Positions 1-11,901 of a stretch of 64,000 bases of DNA are shown piece by piece (position 1 is the first letter of the stretch; every line of letters starts with the position of its first letter). The position numbers and the translations under genes were made by a program. The stretch comes from Cyanodermella asteris (taxonomy: Eukaryota > Ascomycota > Lecanoromycetes > Ostropales > Stictidaceae): the NCBI GenBank assembly GCA_900618795.1, contig UYJD01000015.1, forward strand, positions 193,034 through 257,033, read 5' to 3'. The notes below the pieces were generated by a model. That model worked only from the letters and a program-made list of their open reading frames with translations, was not told where the DNA came from and did no database searches.

Positions 1-581
1 ATGACGCCCCCCGTGACGCCGGACCGCTTAGGTTGTATGGGCTTTTCCTTTCGGCTACTGAGACATGCGACTGGCCGACATTCAACGGGTTTCACGCAGG
101 TGTCTTGAGTCTATTGGGTCTGATGTGCGTTTTACCACATGCAGAGGCCCAACTTGCCGGTTTTTTGGGCGCTTGTTGCTTTCCACAACACGATGGCGTA
201 GATTGTTAGGGTGGGGGGATGCTGACCTAGTGACCACCGTGAGACTGATGAGGGCGAGCAGTCCTGACCAGCGTGATTGATGCTGTAGGGACTTCTTTAG
301 TGCCTTGGGTGAGCCACATGCTGTTGCTCTTCCATTTTCTCCGCATGCCCGCCGATACCAGCTCTTCCTTGAATTATTTTCATATGACAAAGCCGAATCT
401 GCTGGCATCCACTATTTACTAGCAAATAAGAGAGTTTTGCTTGGGAGTCATCCTCCAGGCTCCAAGACCATTTGTTCCTTCTGATCGATTACCTCCTTCA
501 AGAATTCTCACTACCACCTGGAACTTAGATTGCTTTCTACTCTCCACCTTATCGGGACACGTTGGAGGAGCGGACGCCAAA
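1..581. other. Intergenic left edge
   Basis: No convincing coding sequence is seen. Short overlapping open frames on both strands lack family signatures. The last part is the leader of the P450 gene. Confidence 0.5.
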
Positions 582-2122
582 ATGTTGCCCATCACAATTG
601 CCATCATCCTATCTGTCCTGTGCTTGATCGGGTATGGATACTTTCGACGCTCGTCTCCCGGTCGTGGAGCTCGCCGTATCGGAAGCGCTCCTGGTTTTCT
701 GCCTCATCAGCTTTCAAAGGCCAAATCAGACTTCCAGAAGAATGGCCGCGGCATGATGCTGGATGCGTATCGTCAGGTGAGTCCATGAGAGAGACTTTGC
801 GCGGCTGTATACTGACTGACATCTTGCAGGACAAAGATATCAATCATGTCGTGCAGACCGAAAACATGGAAGCGCTCGTCATCTCACCAAGATTCCTCCC
901 TGAGCTGCGTGTATTGCCGTTGCATGAGCTGTCGCACGCACATGCTTTGGTCGAAAAGATCCTAGGGAACTTCACTGGCGTCGACGTAATGACGACGAGC
1001 AGACTGCACGCCGATGTGTGTCGAATCAATCTCACTCGCAACTTGGGAGCTTTCTTCCCTGGCATGTATCAGGCGTTCGCAGGTACATCAGCGGGGTTCC
1101 TCAAGCAGTTCCCACCTGGAGTCCCAGTGCCTGCGTTTGGCTTTGTGTTCACCCTGGTCATGGCAATAACTTCTCAAGTGATGGTTGGCGAAACACTTTC
1201 TCGCGATCCGGCATGGCAAGGTGTGGTCTCGGCCTACCTGCAAGAAGTTATCCACACTGCCAAGTCGTTGCGCCCTTACCCCAAGTTCATGAGGTCCTTG
1301 GTCCGTCCGTTCATCGCGCCGAAGCAGCGTATCGAGAAGGTTCTTTTGGATGCGGATGCCCTTCTTACCGGTCCAATCCTTGCACGAAAGGAGGTCACGA
1401 GCACTGACCTTGACGTTCTCAAGTTTCTCGTCCAGGGCAGCGCTACAGCTCATCCGCGGACCATAATATTGCAACTGTTCGTGTTAATGTCAGCTTCTCT
1501 CTACGTATCTTGCATGGCTGCGACTGAGGCTTTGTATGACATCGTTGGCAGGCCTGAGTACATTGAGTCGCTGCGACAAGAGATAGACACGGCTTTGCAA
1601 GAGGAGTGCGGAGAGTGGTCGTTCAACACAGTCAAAAGACTGGGACTTCTCGACAGTTTCCTCAAAGAATCGTTCCGGTACAATCAGCCAGAAGCTTTGG
1701 GGTTCCTGCGTGTAGCGCTGAAGGACATAACACTCTCAGACGGCACGAAAATCCCGAAAAACTCTTTCCTGGGCCTTCCCGCCGGTGCAATGAGCCGTGA
1801 TCCGCAATACTACGCCTGTCCGGACGTCTTCGACGGATATCGCTTCCATGTGGGCAATGCCAATCCAATCAACAGCAATCAGAGCCAGGAACACGAGTTT
1901 GCTGGAATCGAGCCTGGAAATGTTGGTTGGGGTAGTGGTAGATCGACGTGTCCTGGAAGATGGTTTGCGAGCGCGATGAACAAGGTCATCATCGCTGGCT
2001 TGCTTGACAAGTATGACGTGACCTTTCCCGGAGAACAGAAGGACAGGCCAGTGAGCGCCGAGGACAATGGTGTTTTGATTCCGAGTCAGATCCAGGGACT
2101 TCTCTTCACGGAGCGTTCATGA
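582..2122 (+). CDS. Cytochrome P450 monooxygenase
   Basis: Predicted 495-residue ER-anchored P450. Exons are 582-776 and 830-2122; the 53-bp intron (777-829) has GTGAGT and TTGCAG ends and restores the frame. The ATG at 582 gives an N-terminal membrane anchor of about 20 hydrophobic residues followed by an RR stop-transfer. Visible motifs are the K-helix ExxR (KESFR), an FDGYRF segment matching the PERF region, and the haem loop GSGRSTCPGRWFA with the cysteine ligand. The length is normal for fungal microsomal P450s, which take electrons from a P450 reductase. Oddity: the I-helix segment reads SASLYVSCMAATEAL where related fungal enzymes have AAIHTTSxTxTxAL, so the usual acid/alcohol pair for oxygen activation is not obvious. 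No other biosynthetic gene lies beside it, so the substrate is unknown. Confidence 0.92.
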
Positions 2123-3046
2123 CTTCATCATTTTCCAACAAGGGCTCAAAAGACGATATGGTGACTGAGGACCTTCTTGCACCTGCATGTACCATTAAGC
2201 ACGATCATGAGGATTTAAATGAGGAAACAAAAGTGAATGGCAAACGATTCTTTGATTAGACAATACTACTGAGACCATAGCCTCGACAAGACTGTCACAA
2301 AAACAGACAGGGGAGTATGCGCTGATACCTGAGCAACGAGCCTAGGTCGGTAGCACAGCATGCATTGATAGCGGAAAGGTAGTTTGGATGGTGATTGATG
2401 TCCAGACGGTGGGTCATACAGCCGGATCGTGGTTGGTGGGTGGCTGCATATATGCCTCGTGAAGTGAGATCTGGCACGAGCTCCAGGCAGCGCAACCTCA
2501 GCACCCGGGGACTGGTCAAATCAGACGCCGTAGATGCCTGCTAATGAGGCTCGTGTGAGGTGAGATAGACAGCTGTCAGTAGAAGTTGCATGAAGGAGCA
2601 GGAAGTTGGCAGCAGCACGTGCTTGGCGGGCGACTTTGATGTCATACACAACCACTTGACTTCAAGCAGCAAACAGTCGTTGAAGGCGATTCCCGACACC
2701 GATGCGCCCTTCTTTGAACCTGCCCTTCGCACCCTGTCCTTTCCTCCTAGCTCCTCAACATCCGCCCGTTTGAGTTTCGGTCACAGCGTGCACGAGCTGT
2801 TTATATGCTTACCTAGGTAGTGCTGTTTCAGCCCACCGTCATTCCGCGCTTGTCGCCGCTGAATCAGCCTGACTCTTCGATCACCTGCCCGACGCAGCCT
2901 GCACGCTTCCTTGCAGTCGATTCGATCTCACCTACCTCTCGCACCTCTACTGTCTTCTCTCACTCAGAACGCCTTCCGACCGACCTACACATCCTACAAG
3001 CACACCCTCATTCGCGGCGCAAGCCGCTGACAGCTAGCTCATCAGC
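2123..3046. other. Intergenic and RING-gene leader
   Basis: No supported gene. From about 2700 on, the plus strand is pyrimidine-rich, as in leaders of fungal genes, and leads to the RING gene start at 3047. Open frames here have no recognisable signature. Confidence 0.45.
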
Positions 3047-4957
3047 ATGTCTGCCCCAGCTTCTCAGTCAAATAGAGAGCTTGTCTTTTGCCACAGTTGC
3101 GAGAACGAATGGTATAGAGATGAGCACGGTCTGGAATGCCCGCAGTGTCACTCAGATGTTGTGGAAATTGTATGCTGCCGTTCACAAACACTTGGGCGTC
3201 CTAGTTGACACATCCTCAGATTGAAGCCGAGCATGATCCGCGCCAAGAGATGCATGAAGACGACCCTGCTGCAGAGAATGCATTTTTGAATTTGCTGAAC
3301 AATCGAGCTTTAGGAAGGGAAGTGGACGACCAGGCACAACAAGCAAGAGGAGGGCATGGAGATCCTTTTGTTACTCGTGAGGAACGGAACACACCGGAGG
3401 GCCATCATGTTAGGACGATTAGGTTCACCACCACCGGGGGCGGCTCCTTCGGGGGCGGCGAGAGGAGGGGCCCAGGCTCACCAGGTGACCAGACCGCTGT
3501 TCAGAATCTCTTCCAGTCGCTCTTTTCGCAAGTCGGCGGAATGACGCCCGAGCAAGCCATGCAGAGATCGCCGCGACCACCCCATCGTGGTGCATTTGCA
3601 TCTCCATGGCATCCGTCCGAGAACTCTGCATCAGAGTCACAGTCTTCTCCACCAGCGTACGAGAGAGATCCACCGCCTGAGCCTTACACCCGAGGTCCTC
3701 CACCTCCGCCTGACGGCGGACCTCAGATTAGAAGTCAACAGTATCGACTCGGGCCGTTCAATGTCAGCATGACCACCAGCACCAACACCTTCGTCAATGG
3801 CCAGCCTGTGCAGCGAGGTGGTATGCAGGGCATGGGAACAAGAGGAGATGAGGACTTTCACGGAATGTTACAAGCAGCTTTTGCGCCACTTATGCCGAAT
3901 ATGCGACCAGCACCCGGATCAGGCTTCATATATAGTACCGGTGGAGCCCCAGGTGGTCAAGAGCGTGCCGCGGCTCCCGAACAAGGAGGAGCGGCATTCA
4001 CAGGATTGACAGGTCCTCTGGCTATGATCTTGTCATCGTTGGGTATTGGTGCCCCCGGCGGCAGGATGGGTGACTTGGTCTTCACCGACGAAGCCATGGA
4101 CCGGATTGTTACGCGTCTTATGGAGCAAAACCAGCAAGGAAATGCGCCAGGTATGACCGCGAGATGTTGCTCACGAGTAATGGCTAACTCGAACAGGTCC
4201 AGCGTCAAGTGAAGCTATCGAGCATCTTCCAAGGATCAAAGTCTCAAAAGAAATGCTTGACGAATCAACCGGCGAGGCTGACTGTGCGATCTGTCTGGTG
4301 AATGTCGAGATTGGTGAGGAGGTTGCGGAACTTCCTTGCAAGCATTGGTTTCATTTCTCTTGTGTGCAAGCCTGGCTTGCGGAACACGACACGTGCCCGC
4401 AATGCAGGAGAGGAATAACCCCAGCCGAAGGCGATGGAACCAGACCTCGAACGACTGGCGAGGCGCCACGCCACTGGCAAGCACCGAGTCCTAGCCTGAC
4501 GCGTAGCAACACGGCAGAAGAAGGACCCGCGTCAAATTCAGCTACTGGCACTGCCGAATCTGATCACCATGCATACGACGCTTCGGCGCAGGAAGACGTC
4601 TCGCGACGTAGGAGCCGCAGTCCTGGTAGGCCGCGTGATGAAAGCAATTCAGGTACGGCTGCAAGTATACGTGAATCTGTCAGCAACACCGTACGCAATG
4701 CTATGAGGAATGGCATTCTAGGCTGGATGGGTAGGACCCGTTCCGGCGATGGCGTTGACCGTCCTGGTGAGAATCCAGGTCAAGTACGCTCGGCGCCTCA
4801 GAACTCCACGTCGGATCCCGCTCCTGGTTCTTTCGAAAGCTCGGCGACATCCGGCGACCGGGCAGCGGCAGGCACTCGCGAACCTAATACCACCGGCGGC
4901 AATACACGTCAATCGGCTACGAGTCATGAAGATCTTGACGTTCCTGACGTCGATTGA
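3047..4957 (+). CDS. RING-H2 E3 ubiquitin ligase, RNF115/RNF126-like
   Basis: Predicted 604-residue E3 ubiquitin ligase. Exons are 3047-3169, 3220-4150 and 4197-4957; both introns (50 and 46 bp) have GT-AG ends and keep the frame. Residues 15-36 hold a small zinc finger (FCHSCENEW then CPQCHS, two CxxC pairs), as in the N-terminal ubiquitin-binding finger of RNF115/RNF126 proteins. A long Gly/Pro/Ser-rich disordered stretch follows. A C-terminal RING-H2 starts at CAIC and continues PCKHWFHFSC then CPQC, a full C3H2C3 set. The tail is long, Ser/Arg-rich and probably disordered. The family binds ubiquitin through the first finger and recruits an E2 through the RING, often in quality control or trafficking. 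The exon 1 start is supported because it supplies the finger. Confidence 0.9.
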
Positions 4958-5998
4958 GGAGGTCGGCATCAGGTTCTCATAGGGCGATTACACGCCACGT
5001 TTGGTCTGATGCCCGGCGGAGTCCGGAGACGACGCCACAACAGACGGCTGAGTCTTCCTTATGTCGTGACACGGCAGCCAGAAATGGTGATTTGTTTCTG
5101 GCAAAGTAACATTGGAAGCCGCGCGTTCACAGCCCGTCGCGTGCCCTACTAAAAGCACTTTAGACCAAGCATTACACAGCAGAATTATCATGCGGAAAGT
5201 GCAAGCCATGATGGCTGATTCGACAACCGGATCGAAGTGGTCATTAGAGTTGGATTGGGAAGAGCTTTTTGGTGACCTACTTGGCTATGAATGGTACGAT
5301 GCCAGTCGCTAAGGTCAAGGATGACACCTTGGATATGTATTACGGATAATGATACCGCGACGGCATAAGACTGAATTGAATGTCCATGACAGGGCAAATT
5401 GAAACATCAGTCTTGAGTCCATCTCGCCGAATGGCTTGTGAGGTCTGGACGGAATGTCTCATGTCGTATGCTCTTGACATGCTCCATTGTCGATACAGCG
5501 AACACACGATATCAGAACCCTTGGCTATAAGGTTGAAGCAGTCAGCAACGTCCCTGCCTCCAGCGCCACTGCCATCGCCGCTTGGAAAGTCCTTCAACTA
5601 GATAAAGACCGACTGCTGACACGTAGAGAGCCTTGGAGCTCGATGCGCCAGTAGTGTCCGGCAAGCATGCTGCGTGCAGTCATGCGACCAGTCCTTGTTC
5701 AAAGAAGCTTAATCAACACGCACGCGAGCTTCACACTGATATCTGCATCGGCGATCACTAGTCAACCCTTTTCCCACCACGATTTGACGAAGAATCATTA
5801 CATGAACTACTCAAGACCAGTTACGGAGCCCACCCGCACCACGAGTCATCAAAGGTAGCGATTCCACGACTCAGCAGTCCAGCATTCGGACGAGGCTGAG
5901 GTCACAGTACTCGATCCGCCTTCACCACCAAGTCGATCTGAGGAAGTGTACCGCCGTTGCCAACTTCCCTGCGGCTGACGGGAAAACCATGGAAGCGT
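4958..5998. other. Intergenic, nothing recognised
   Basis: About 1 kb without a supported gene. Short frames on both strands lack motifs or splice support. It ends at the first inverted-repeat element. Confidence 0.5.
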
Positions 5999-6142
5999 AA
6001 GGCGGGTGGAAAAAAGTCTCTGCCGGCGTCCTCCTTAAGTGGGTACTTAGCTAGGTATTTGACTGGTTATTCGGCCAGGTGTTTGGCTAGGTGTTTAGCT
6101 GGTATAGACGGAGCATCGGCAGCAACTTCTTTCATCCCGCTT
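5999..6142 (+). mobile_element. Short inverted-repeat element (MITE-like), copy 1
   Basis: 144-bp element. The left end AAGGCGGGTGGAAAAAAG and the reverse complement of the right end, AAGCGGGATGAAAGAAGT, form imperfect terminal inverted repeats of about 30 bp. Between them lies a degenerate array built on TAGCTAGGTAC-like units of 10-13 bp. Two further copies lie at 14777-14952 (minus) and 16757-17018 (plus). There is no coding capacity, so this fits a non-autonomous DNA transposon. Flanks do not show a clear target duplication; TA or TTAA are possible but not provable here. Confidence 0.72.
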
Positions 6143-6879
6143 AAGCGCCAACTCACATTTCTAAGGATAGGCCGAGCCCGAAACTTCTATTTTTGATTGG
6201 CTGTTTCGGGCACTGCTGCGACCGCGCCGCACACGGGAGGTTCAGACTGTGTTGCAGAATAGGGCGCTATCCTCCTTTTGGGTTACATGCGCCTCGAGTC
6301 AGCCAGTCGTTGAATGCTTTGCTCAGCCTTAGTGCCACTATCCTGACAACTTCACACGCTACACACGAGGCTTGCATGTTGGTTCCTGCGTCGATCCCGT
6401 CTTGAAGCAGTGGGTGGCCATGTGCAACTGGTCCCTGAGGAGTCGTTGGAGATGGACGCCGATGGTGAAGTTGGGCTGGAGCGTCTGGGCTAAGTTGCTA
6501 CTGGGCTGGTGGTGGCAGCAGGGCGTGCCTTGCTGTGATGACTGCCACAATACCACCTGCCAGCCGCTTTCTTCTTCCCTTGTAGTGTTTTCTGTCTTTC
6601 CTGTTCCCTTTTGGCGCATCTTTATCGCATACCGAAACTGGATTGTATTGCATTCTCAGGACGCTCGACTTGTTGACATCCAAATCGAGTGACATAGACA
6701 TTCGCTTCGCATTCCGTCACAATATTCCGTCACGTTTACGAGTCATATACAAGCCTTGATTGCAAGACCGGGAAAGAGCTGGACCCCTTTTTCGTGACAA
6801 GCATCCAAAAGCCAATATCGAAAAGGAACCTGGTAATATCCTCAAATATCAACCCATCACTGCCCGAATCTCCACAATC
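6143..6879. other. Intergenic and leader of the downstream membrane-protein gene
   Basis: No gene supported. The final 150 bases, rich in A/C/T and without an earlier in-frame start of good context, form the probable 5' untranslated leader of the gene at 6880. Confidence 0.45.
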
Positions 6880-7974
6880 ATGGCGCTGCGATGGGCGGCC
6901 TCCGCCCTCCTCGCCCTCACCACCCTCCTTCCAACGACTCACGCCGCAGATTCCCCTCAAAACGCCTTCCTATCCAACACCTTCTCCAACAACTCCGGCA
7001 GCAGCCCGACCTGGCAGCTCGGGCAAAAAGTCCAAATCTCCTGGACGACCACCTACGACAAAGTCAAGCTCGGCTTCATGCTCGCCAGCGACACGTCCGA
7101 ATACATCCCCTTCTACAACGGCACCGCCGATACGGTCAATTGGGCCGTCAACGTGAACAAGACCGCGTGGGCGACCGACAACGTCGTCTACTACATGGTG
7201 GTTGCGGATTTCGACGATCCGGATTCGGGGTTTTACAGTAAGCCGGTGTACATCGTGGCGCCGGGGAGCATTGCGCCTACGACGGTGAGTTCGCAGACGA
7301 GGACGGCGCCGACGAGTCTGGCGAGTGCGGGGGCGACGCAGACCGTCTTCGTCACGCCGACGAGCGTGCCGAGTATCACGTCTAGTCCGAATGCCGCGAC
7401 TTCGGGAAACACGCAGGGTGCGCAACAGAGTGGAGATCACAATGCCGGCTCGGACAACAAGCTGAGTGGCGGAACGATCGCAGGCATCGCGGTCGGCGCC
7501 TCCGCCGGCGTGGCCGCCCTGGTCGCAGCAATCATCTTCTTGCTACGAAACCGCAAACTGGAGCGCCGGCTCAAGAACTCCGAGGCCACGACGCATGCGC
7601 CGTACATGCCGTACGACCAACTCCTCCCCGGCCAGGGCGCCGGCGGCTATAGTCCGGGCGCGAACAAGACGGGCGGTCTCGGCGTAGCAGCTGCAGCGGG
7701 AGCGGCGGCCGGCGGCGCTGCAGGATATTACGGTGGCGAGAAAGCGCAAGCGCAGGATCACAGCCAGATGCTGGGCGTGTCGGGACAGGGTCAGGACAGG
7801 CCGATATCCGAGTTGCCGGCCGGTGCCGCGTACACTTCGTACCCGACGTCGCCGCAGCTGAATCAGGAACCGGTTGAGATTGGGGGGACGGAGTTGACGA
7901 GGCCGATGGATGAGAGGACGCCGCATGATTCGAGGCCGTTGATGGGCGAGCATCCGCGAGATACGACGGATTGA
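6880..7974 (+). CDS. Secreted single-pass membrane protein with Kre9/Knh1-like Ig-type domain
   Basis: 364-residue single-exon protein. I chose the ATG at 6880 over upstream in-frame starts because it gives a clean signal peptide (MALRWAASALLALTTLLP, cut near THA-A). Residues of about 25-125 resemble the Ig-like N-terminal domain found with Kre9/Knh1 and many fungal Ser/Thr-rich surface proteins (WQLGQKVQISW near the start, VYIV at the end). A Ser/Thr-rich stalk follows, then one membrane span (AGIAVGASAGVAALVAAII) with a basic RNRKLERR flank, then a Gly/Ala-rich cytoplasmic tail of about 140 residues. This layout resembles cell-wall stress sensors of the Wsc/Mid2 kind, but the domain is not WSC. 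A role at the plasma membrane and cell wall is inference. Confidence 0.8.
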   Translation: MALRWAASALLALTTLLPTTHAADSPQNAFLSNTFSNNSGSSPTWQLGQKVQISWTTTYDKVKLGFMLASDTSEYIPFYNGTADTVNWAVNVNKTAWATDNVVYYMVVADFDDPDSGFYSKPVYIVAPGSIAPTTVSSQTRTAPTSLASAGATQTVFVTPTSVPSITSSPNAATSGNTQGAQQSGDHNAGSDNKLSGGTIAGIAVGASAGVAALVAAIIFLLRNRKLERRLKNSEATTHAPYMPYDQLLPGQGAGGYSPGANKTGGLGVAAAAGAAAGGAAGYYGGEKAQAQDHSQMLGVSGQGQDRPISELPAGAAYTSYPTSPQLNQEPVEIGGTELTRPMDERTPHDSRPLMGEHPRDTTD

Positions 7975-8240
7975 GTTGCGGCTTGGTTGTAAAAGTGACG
8001 AGATGGAAATGACGGGCATGGGGTGTGCGGGATGGAAGATTCACAAACGGTTGGCATTTCATGATACCCAGCGTTGTGGCCTAGCATGATAGTAATCAGC
8101 ATAGTGAGCGTTCTTCAATGTATATGTATTCTACCAACTGATCTGAAGCCATATGCTCGCGTCTTTCGAGACCACGGGCATTGAGTAGCAGCTGGATCGC
8201 AAGTCATTCTTGATCTTCATGCATGCACCAGAAGGGCTCG

Positions 8241-9867
8241 TCAATATGTGTACCTGAACTGCGGATGATCGTCCCCCAGATTCTGGAGCTGCTCCTCCGG
8301 CAGCTGAAGCCTGTAATCCCTCTCCCCTCTCTCCCTCCTCCCATTCTCTCGAATTGAGCTCATCAACATCCACACCACTCCCACGGCCGCAACCCCCATC
8401 ATACCCAGCCCCGTCCCATAGCCCGCCTGATATCGAGGGCTCTGACTCGGAAGATAGACGTTCGAAGCGATCAATCCGCCAACGTTACCGACACCGACCT
8501 GCATGGCCGTGGCAACTGATCTCTTGTAATGCCCACCCATCTGGTTCGTCAGCCAGCCCATGCACATTGGCTGCGCGGTGTAACCGCCCGCGACGACGAG
8601 GTAAGTTGCAAAGTACCGGGCGCCTTCCGGGAGATCGGCTTGGCCGAGGAGCATGGCGTAGCCGATGCTGGCAAGGACGATACCGAGGAGGACGAAACTG
8701 GAGCGGTGGCGGAGTTTGTCGGCGGTGAATGCGACGGTCAGGGTCAGGACTGTGGAGACGATGTAGACTGGGATGGTCATCACTTGGGCGCGGATGGAGA
8801 CCCAGCCGAGGTCGCGGAGGATAGTAGGGAGGAAGAAAGCGCCGGAGTAGCTGGTGGTAACGATGCCCATGTATTGCAGAATGCTGGAAATAGTTAGTCA
8901 AATGCAAGTAACATGCATCAGCGTGGCTTACCCGGCCCAGATATTCCAGTCAAGCATCACGCGCAAAAAGTTTTTGCGGCTCATCTTGTCCATCTTTGCG
9001 CTTCCTTGGTCTTTCTGTAGTCTCCATTTCAGGAGAGCTTTCTCGTCGGTGGACAGAAATTTGACCTGCTCCGGCCAGTCCGGGATGAGGAACTTTGCGC
9101 TCGTTGCAACAGCAACGGTGGCGATGCCCTCGATGATGAAGATCCAGCGCCAGCCACTGTAGCCTGCAACTCCATTCATGCTTGCGAGGGCGAATGCAAG
9201 TAGACCGGCAAATGCACCAGCTAAGATACTAGCGGTGAACCAAATGGTAGCTCGAAACTGTAATTCGTACCTTTTGTAATACATGCTCATCAGATACAAA
9301 CCTGCAAGTGGATCAGCATGACAGGTTCATGTACTTCCGTACCATACACATACCTCCAGGTACAAATCCAGCTTCAAAAAGACCCAGTAGAACTCGGCAC
9401 GCGATCAGACCGCCGTAAGACCTGGTCAACCCTTGACAGACAGTGATAATGCCCCAAGCGAACATAGACCCACTGAGCCACATCGATGGTCTTACTTTTC
9501 TCAGCATGATGTTGCTAGGAACCTCGAACAAGATGTAGCATGGGAAGAAAGTGAACAAGGCGGTGTTATATTGGTTCCCACTCATGTGGAGATCTTTCTC
9601 GAGGCCCTGAATGCGTGCGTTGCCGATGTTGATACGGTCCATGAAAGCGAAGACGAAAAGGACGAACAGGATCGGAATCAGTCGAAAGTCGCACTTGCGG
9701 AGAAGCTTTCGCTCCGCTGACGCGCTCGTGGACTCATCTTCGTGATGCTCATCAAATTTGTCACATACTTGAACGACTTCGGGCTTCCGGGATGGCTTCT
9801 GGATAAAGTAATCAAGGCCCCGAACCCGATACGAGTCCGGAGAAGGAGTCTCGACGATAGCGGCCAT
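8241..9867 (-). CDS. MFS permease of the Dal5/allantoate (anion:cation symporter) family
   Basis: Predicted 508-residue transporter with about 12 membrane segments. Exons on the minus strand are 9867-9354, 9301-8932 and 8883-8241; the introns of 52 and 48 bp have GTATGT...TTGCAG and GTAAGC...TTCCAG ends and restore the frame. Signatures of the Dal5/TNA1 group include RKCDFRLIPILFVLFVFAFMDR followed by NIGNARIQGL before TM2, the stretch ILFEVPSNIMLRK, and RVLLGLFEAGFVPGG in TM4-5. The C-terminal half keeps PMCMGWLTNQMGGHYKR and GNVGGLIASNVY. Members import carboxylates, vitamins or nitrogenous anions with protons; the substrate here cannot be told. The N-terminus of about 65 residues is cytoplasmic and acidic. 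Confidence 0.93.
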
Positions 9868-11901
9868 CGTTGATAGGAGAATTAAATAGCAGGAACAAAG
9901 CCCCGAGAGTCGCTCAACATATGTCGACGGATCCTGCCGTGGCTTAAACAAAGTGAGCTTCAGCACAGATGATGGGAACAAGAATGGGAATGTTAGCTTG
10001 ATATGGACTGCCCGGCCATAAGCCACACAAGGAAGCACGTAGAAAACATCGCCTGTAGAATGTTAAAATTCGAGATGGAGCTTCTTTATACGGTGACAGG
10101 CTTGCGCCATTGGCTCAGTCTTACTAGGCCAAGGCTGGGTATAGTTGCTGGGAGTGGCCCGGCACAAGACGTTAACTTGGAGTGCCGTAGTCCACGCGCC
10201 GCGAACAAATGTACCTACCTGGCTTGTTACAGCAGCTCAATTCTCCACTCACTGGCTTCGAGCCAGGTGCGGGGATCTCAAGTGTTGCCCTTCAATGCGC
10301 AATGGAAAGAGGATGTACCATGCTTTCTGTTGAGCGGGATAAGAGCAAACTGCTGCCGGAACCAAGACGCGGCACCTGATTTGGAAGTACTTGGCTTCGA
10401 GAAGCAGTGGAATAGGTACAAATGACGAGGAAAGCATAGCATGAATAAGCCTGAACCTTGTGTCGTCGCTATCTTGCCGATCCGAGGCTTTTGCATCCCC
10501 ATATTGTGACGCAGAAATGGCCAGCTTTGTTATGGAAACGGGCGTCGTGCTATCGCGCAGCCTCTGACTGACACTGTTACCAAGAGGGCGAACAGCTACT
10601 CCAGCTCGAATGTTATAGATGTCGGTCGTCTGCTATCGCCCTTGATTTCGAGTCCGTGCCTATGATGGTGGCTTCGGACGATGGCGGGATGCGTTGGCGG
10701 CTGGCGGAGGGCTTCCACGGGAGGGAAAACGGCGACAAACTAGCTGGACAGAGCTCAACAACCTACCAATGAAAATTGACTCGCTCGCTGAGGATTTGAT
10801 CTTCAACAAGAGACTTGAAAGCAAGAATACGCGATGCAACCGAAAGAAGATCTAGCTCGCTAGCAGAGTTAATGCGATGCCTATCATAGACCGGACCCCG
10901 CTACTGGGCACGCCGATTGCAAACGAAATGGCTCGACAAGCCAGGAAGACGGAAAGAAGCAGGTTCAGGATCAAGATACATAGTTGGCTGACTGTAGGTC
11001 GATTCGCATGGTCGTACGAGGACGATATATGGTAGAAAGTGCGACAGGCGACTTTGGAAAGAATAGAGGCGGCTTCCTACTAACACATCCTAGCCATCGC
11101 CATCGCCGTCGCCCTTTCGCACTCCCCTTCCACCATCCAACGCTACGAACACTGCACGGCAGGACGACTTTTCTACGTTTTATGATGCTGTCAAAGCGCT
11201 GAGTGATCTTGTCGCATTTAATTGATCTCGTATGTCGTAATTTTGAGAAACTCGGCTCTTTTGTTTGACGGTCCGACATGGATCTTGCGCGAGACCAGCC
11301 ACGGTCTCGGACGTTGTCCAATGGACCTCAGATGTAGCTTGTGTCCAAGTCTATTGAATTTGTACATATCATCAGTCATGATTTAGCAATAGTGGCTGCA
11401 TTGTGCAAAACTGGCTGAGTTGTGTAATACTGTCGCAACAGTACACAACCAGGCGGAAGAACAATGTTGGGGCTGGACTGTGAACGTCCGCAACAGCGTG
11501 GTGTGACAGGTGACCCCGCGACTCTGCAACGATGCAGTAAGCATGCCTTTGCGATTACACACTTCTGGAGCTATTGACTTTGAGACTAGAGGGGCTAGAC
11601 AGGCAGATGTCCAAGGTGGGTCGCTTTGTTCGCGCTACCAGAGCAGATAAGGGTGATGAGTAAGGCGATGGTTGACATCGGGGCCATGGACTCCAACTCA
11701 GCACTCCGGCACCCCGACTCTGCCAGATTTCAGTATATCCCCACCTTCATCAACCAAACTTGGGCTACCTGCCGGACTGCTATATAAGTCTCCCAGTATT
11801 TTCACCTCATCATGTTCATCATCCAGATCAACACTCTCCAGTCTTCACTACGAACGAAACCATCTCTCTATCCTCCCGATTGAAAGCCCATACCACACGA
11901 A
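9868..11901. other. 2-kb intergenic region with the NmrA-gene promoter at its right end
   Basis: No supported gene on either strand. Frames such as 10003-10425 plus and 10971-11321 minus lack motifs and good splice structure. The region probably holds the divergent promoters of the permease (minus) and the NmrA-like gene (plus). Confidence 0.5.
11781..11787 (+). promoter_or_regulatory. TATA box of the NmrA-like gene
   Basis: TATATAA lies 115-121 bases before the ATG at 11902 and is followed by a C/T/A-rich leader. The spacing fits a fungal TATA promoter with a short leader. A similar geometry is seen before the small gene at 23804. Confidence 0.55.
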
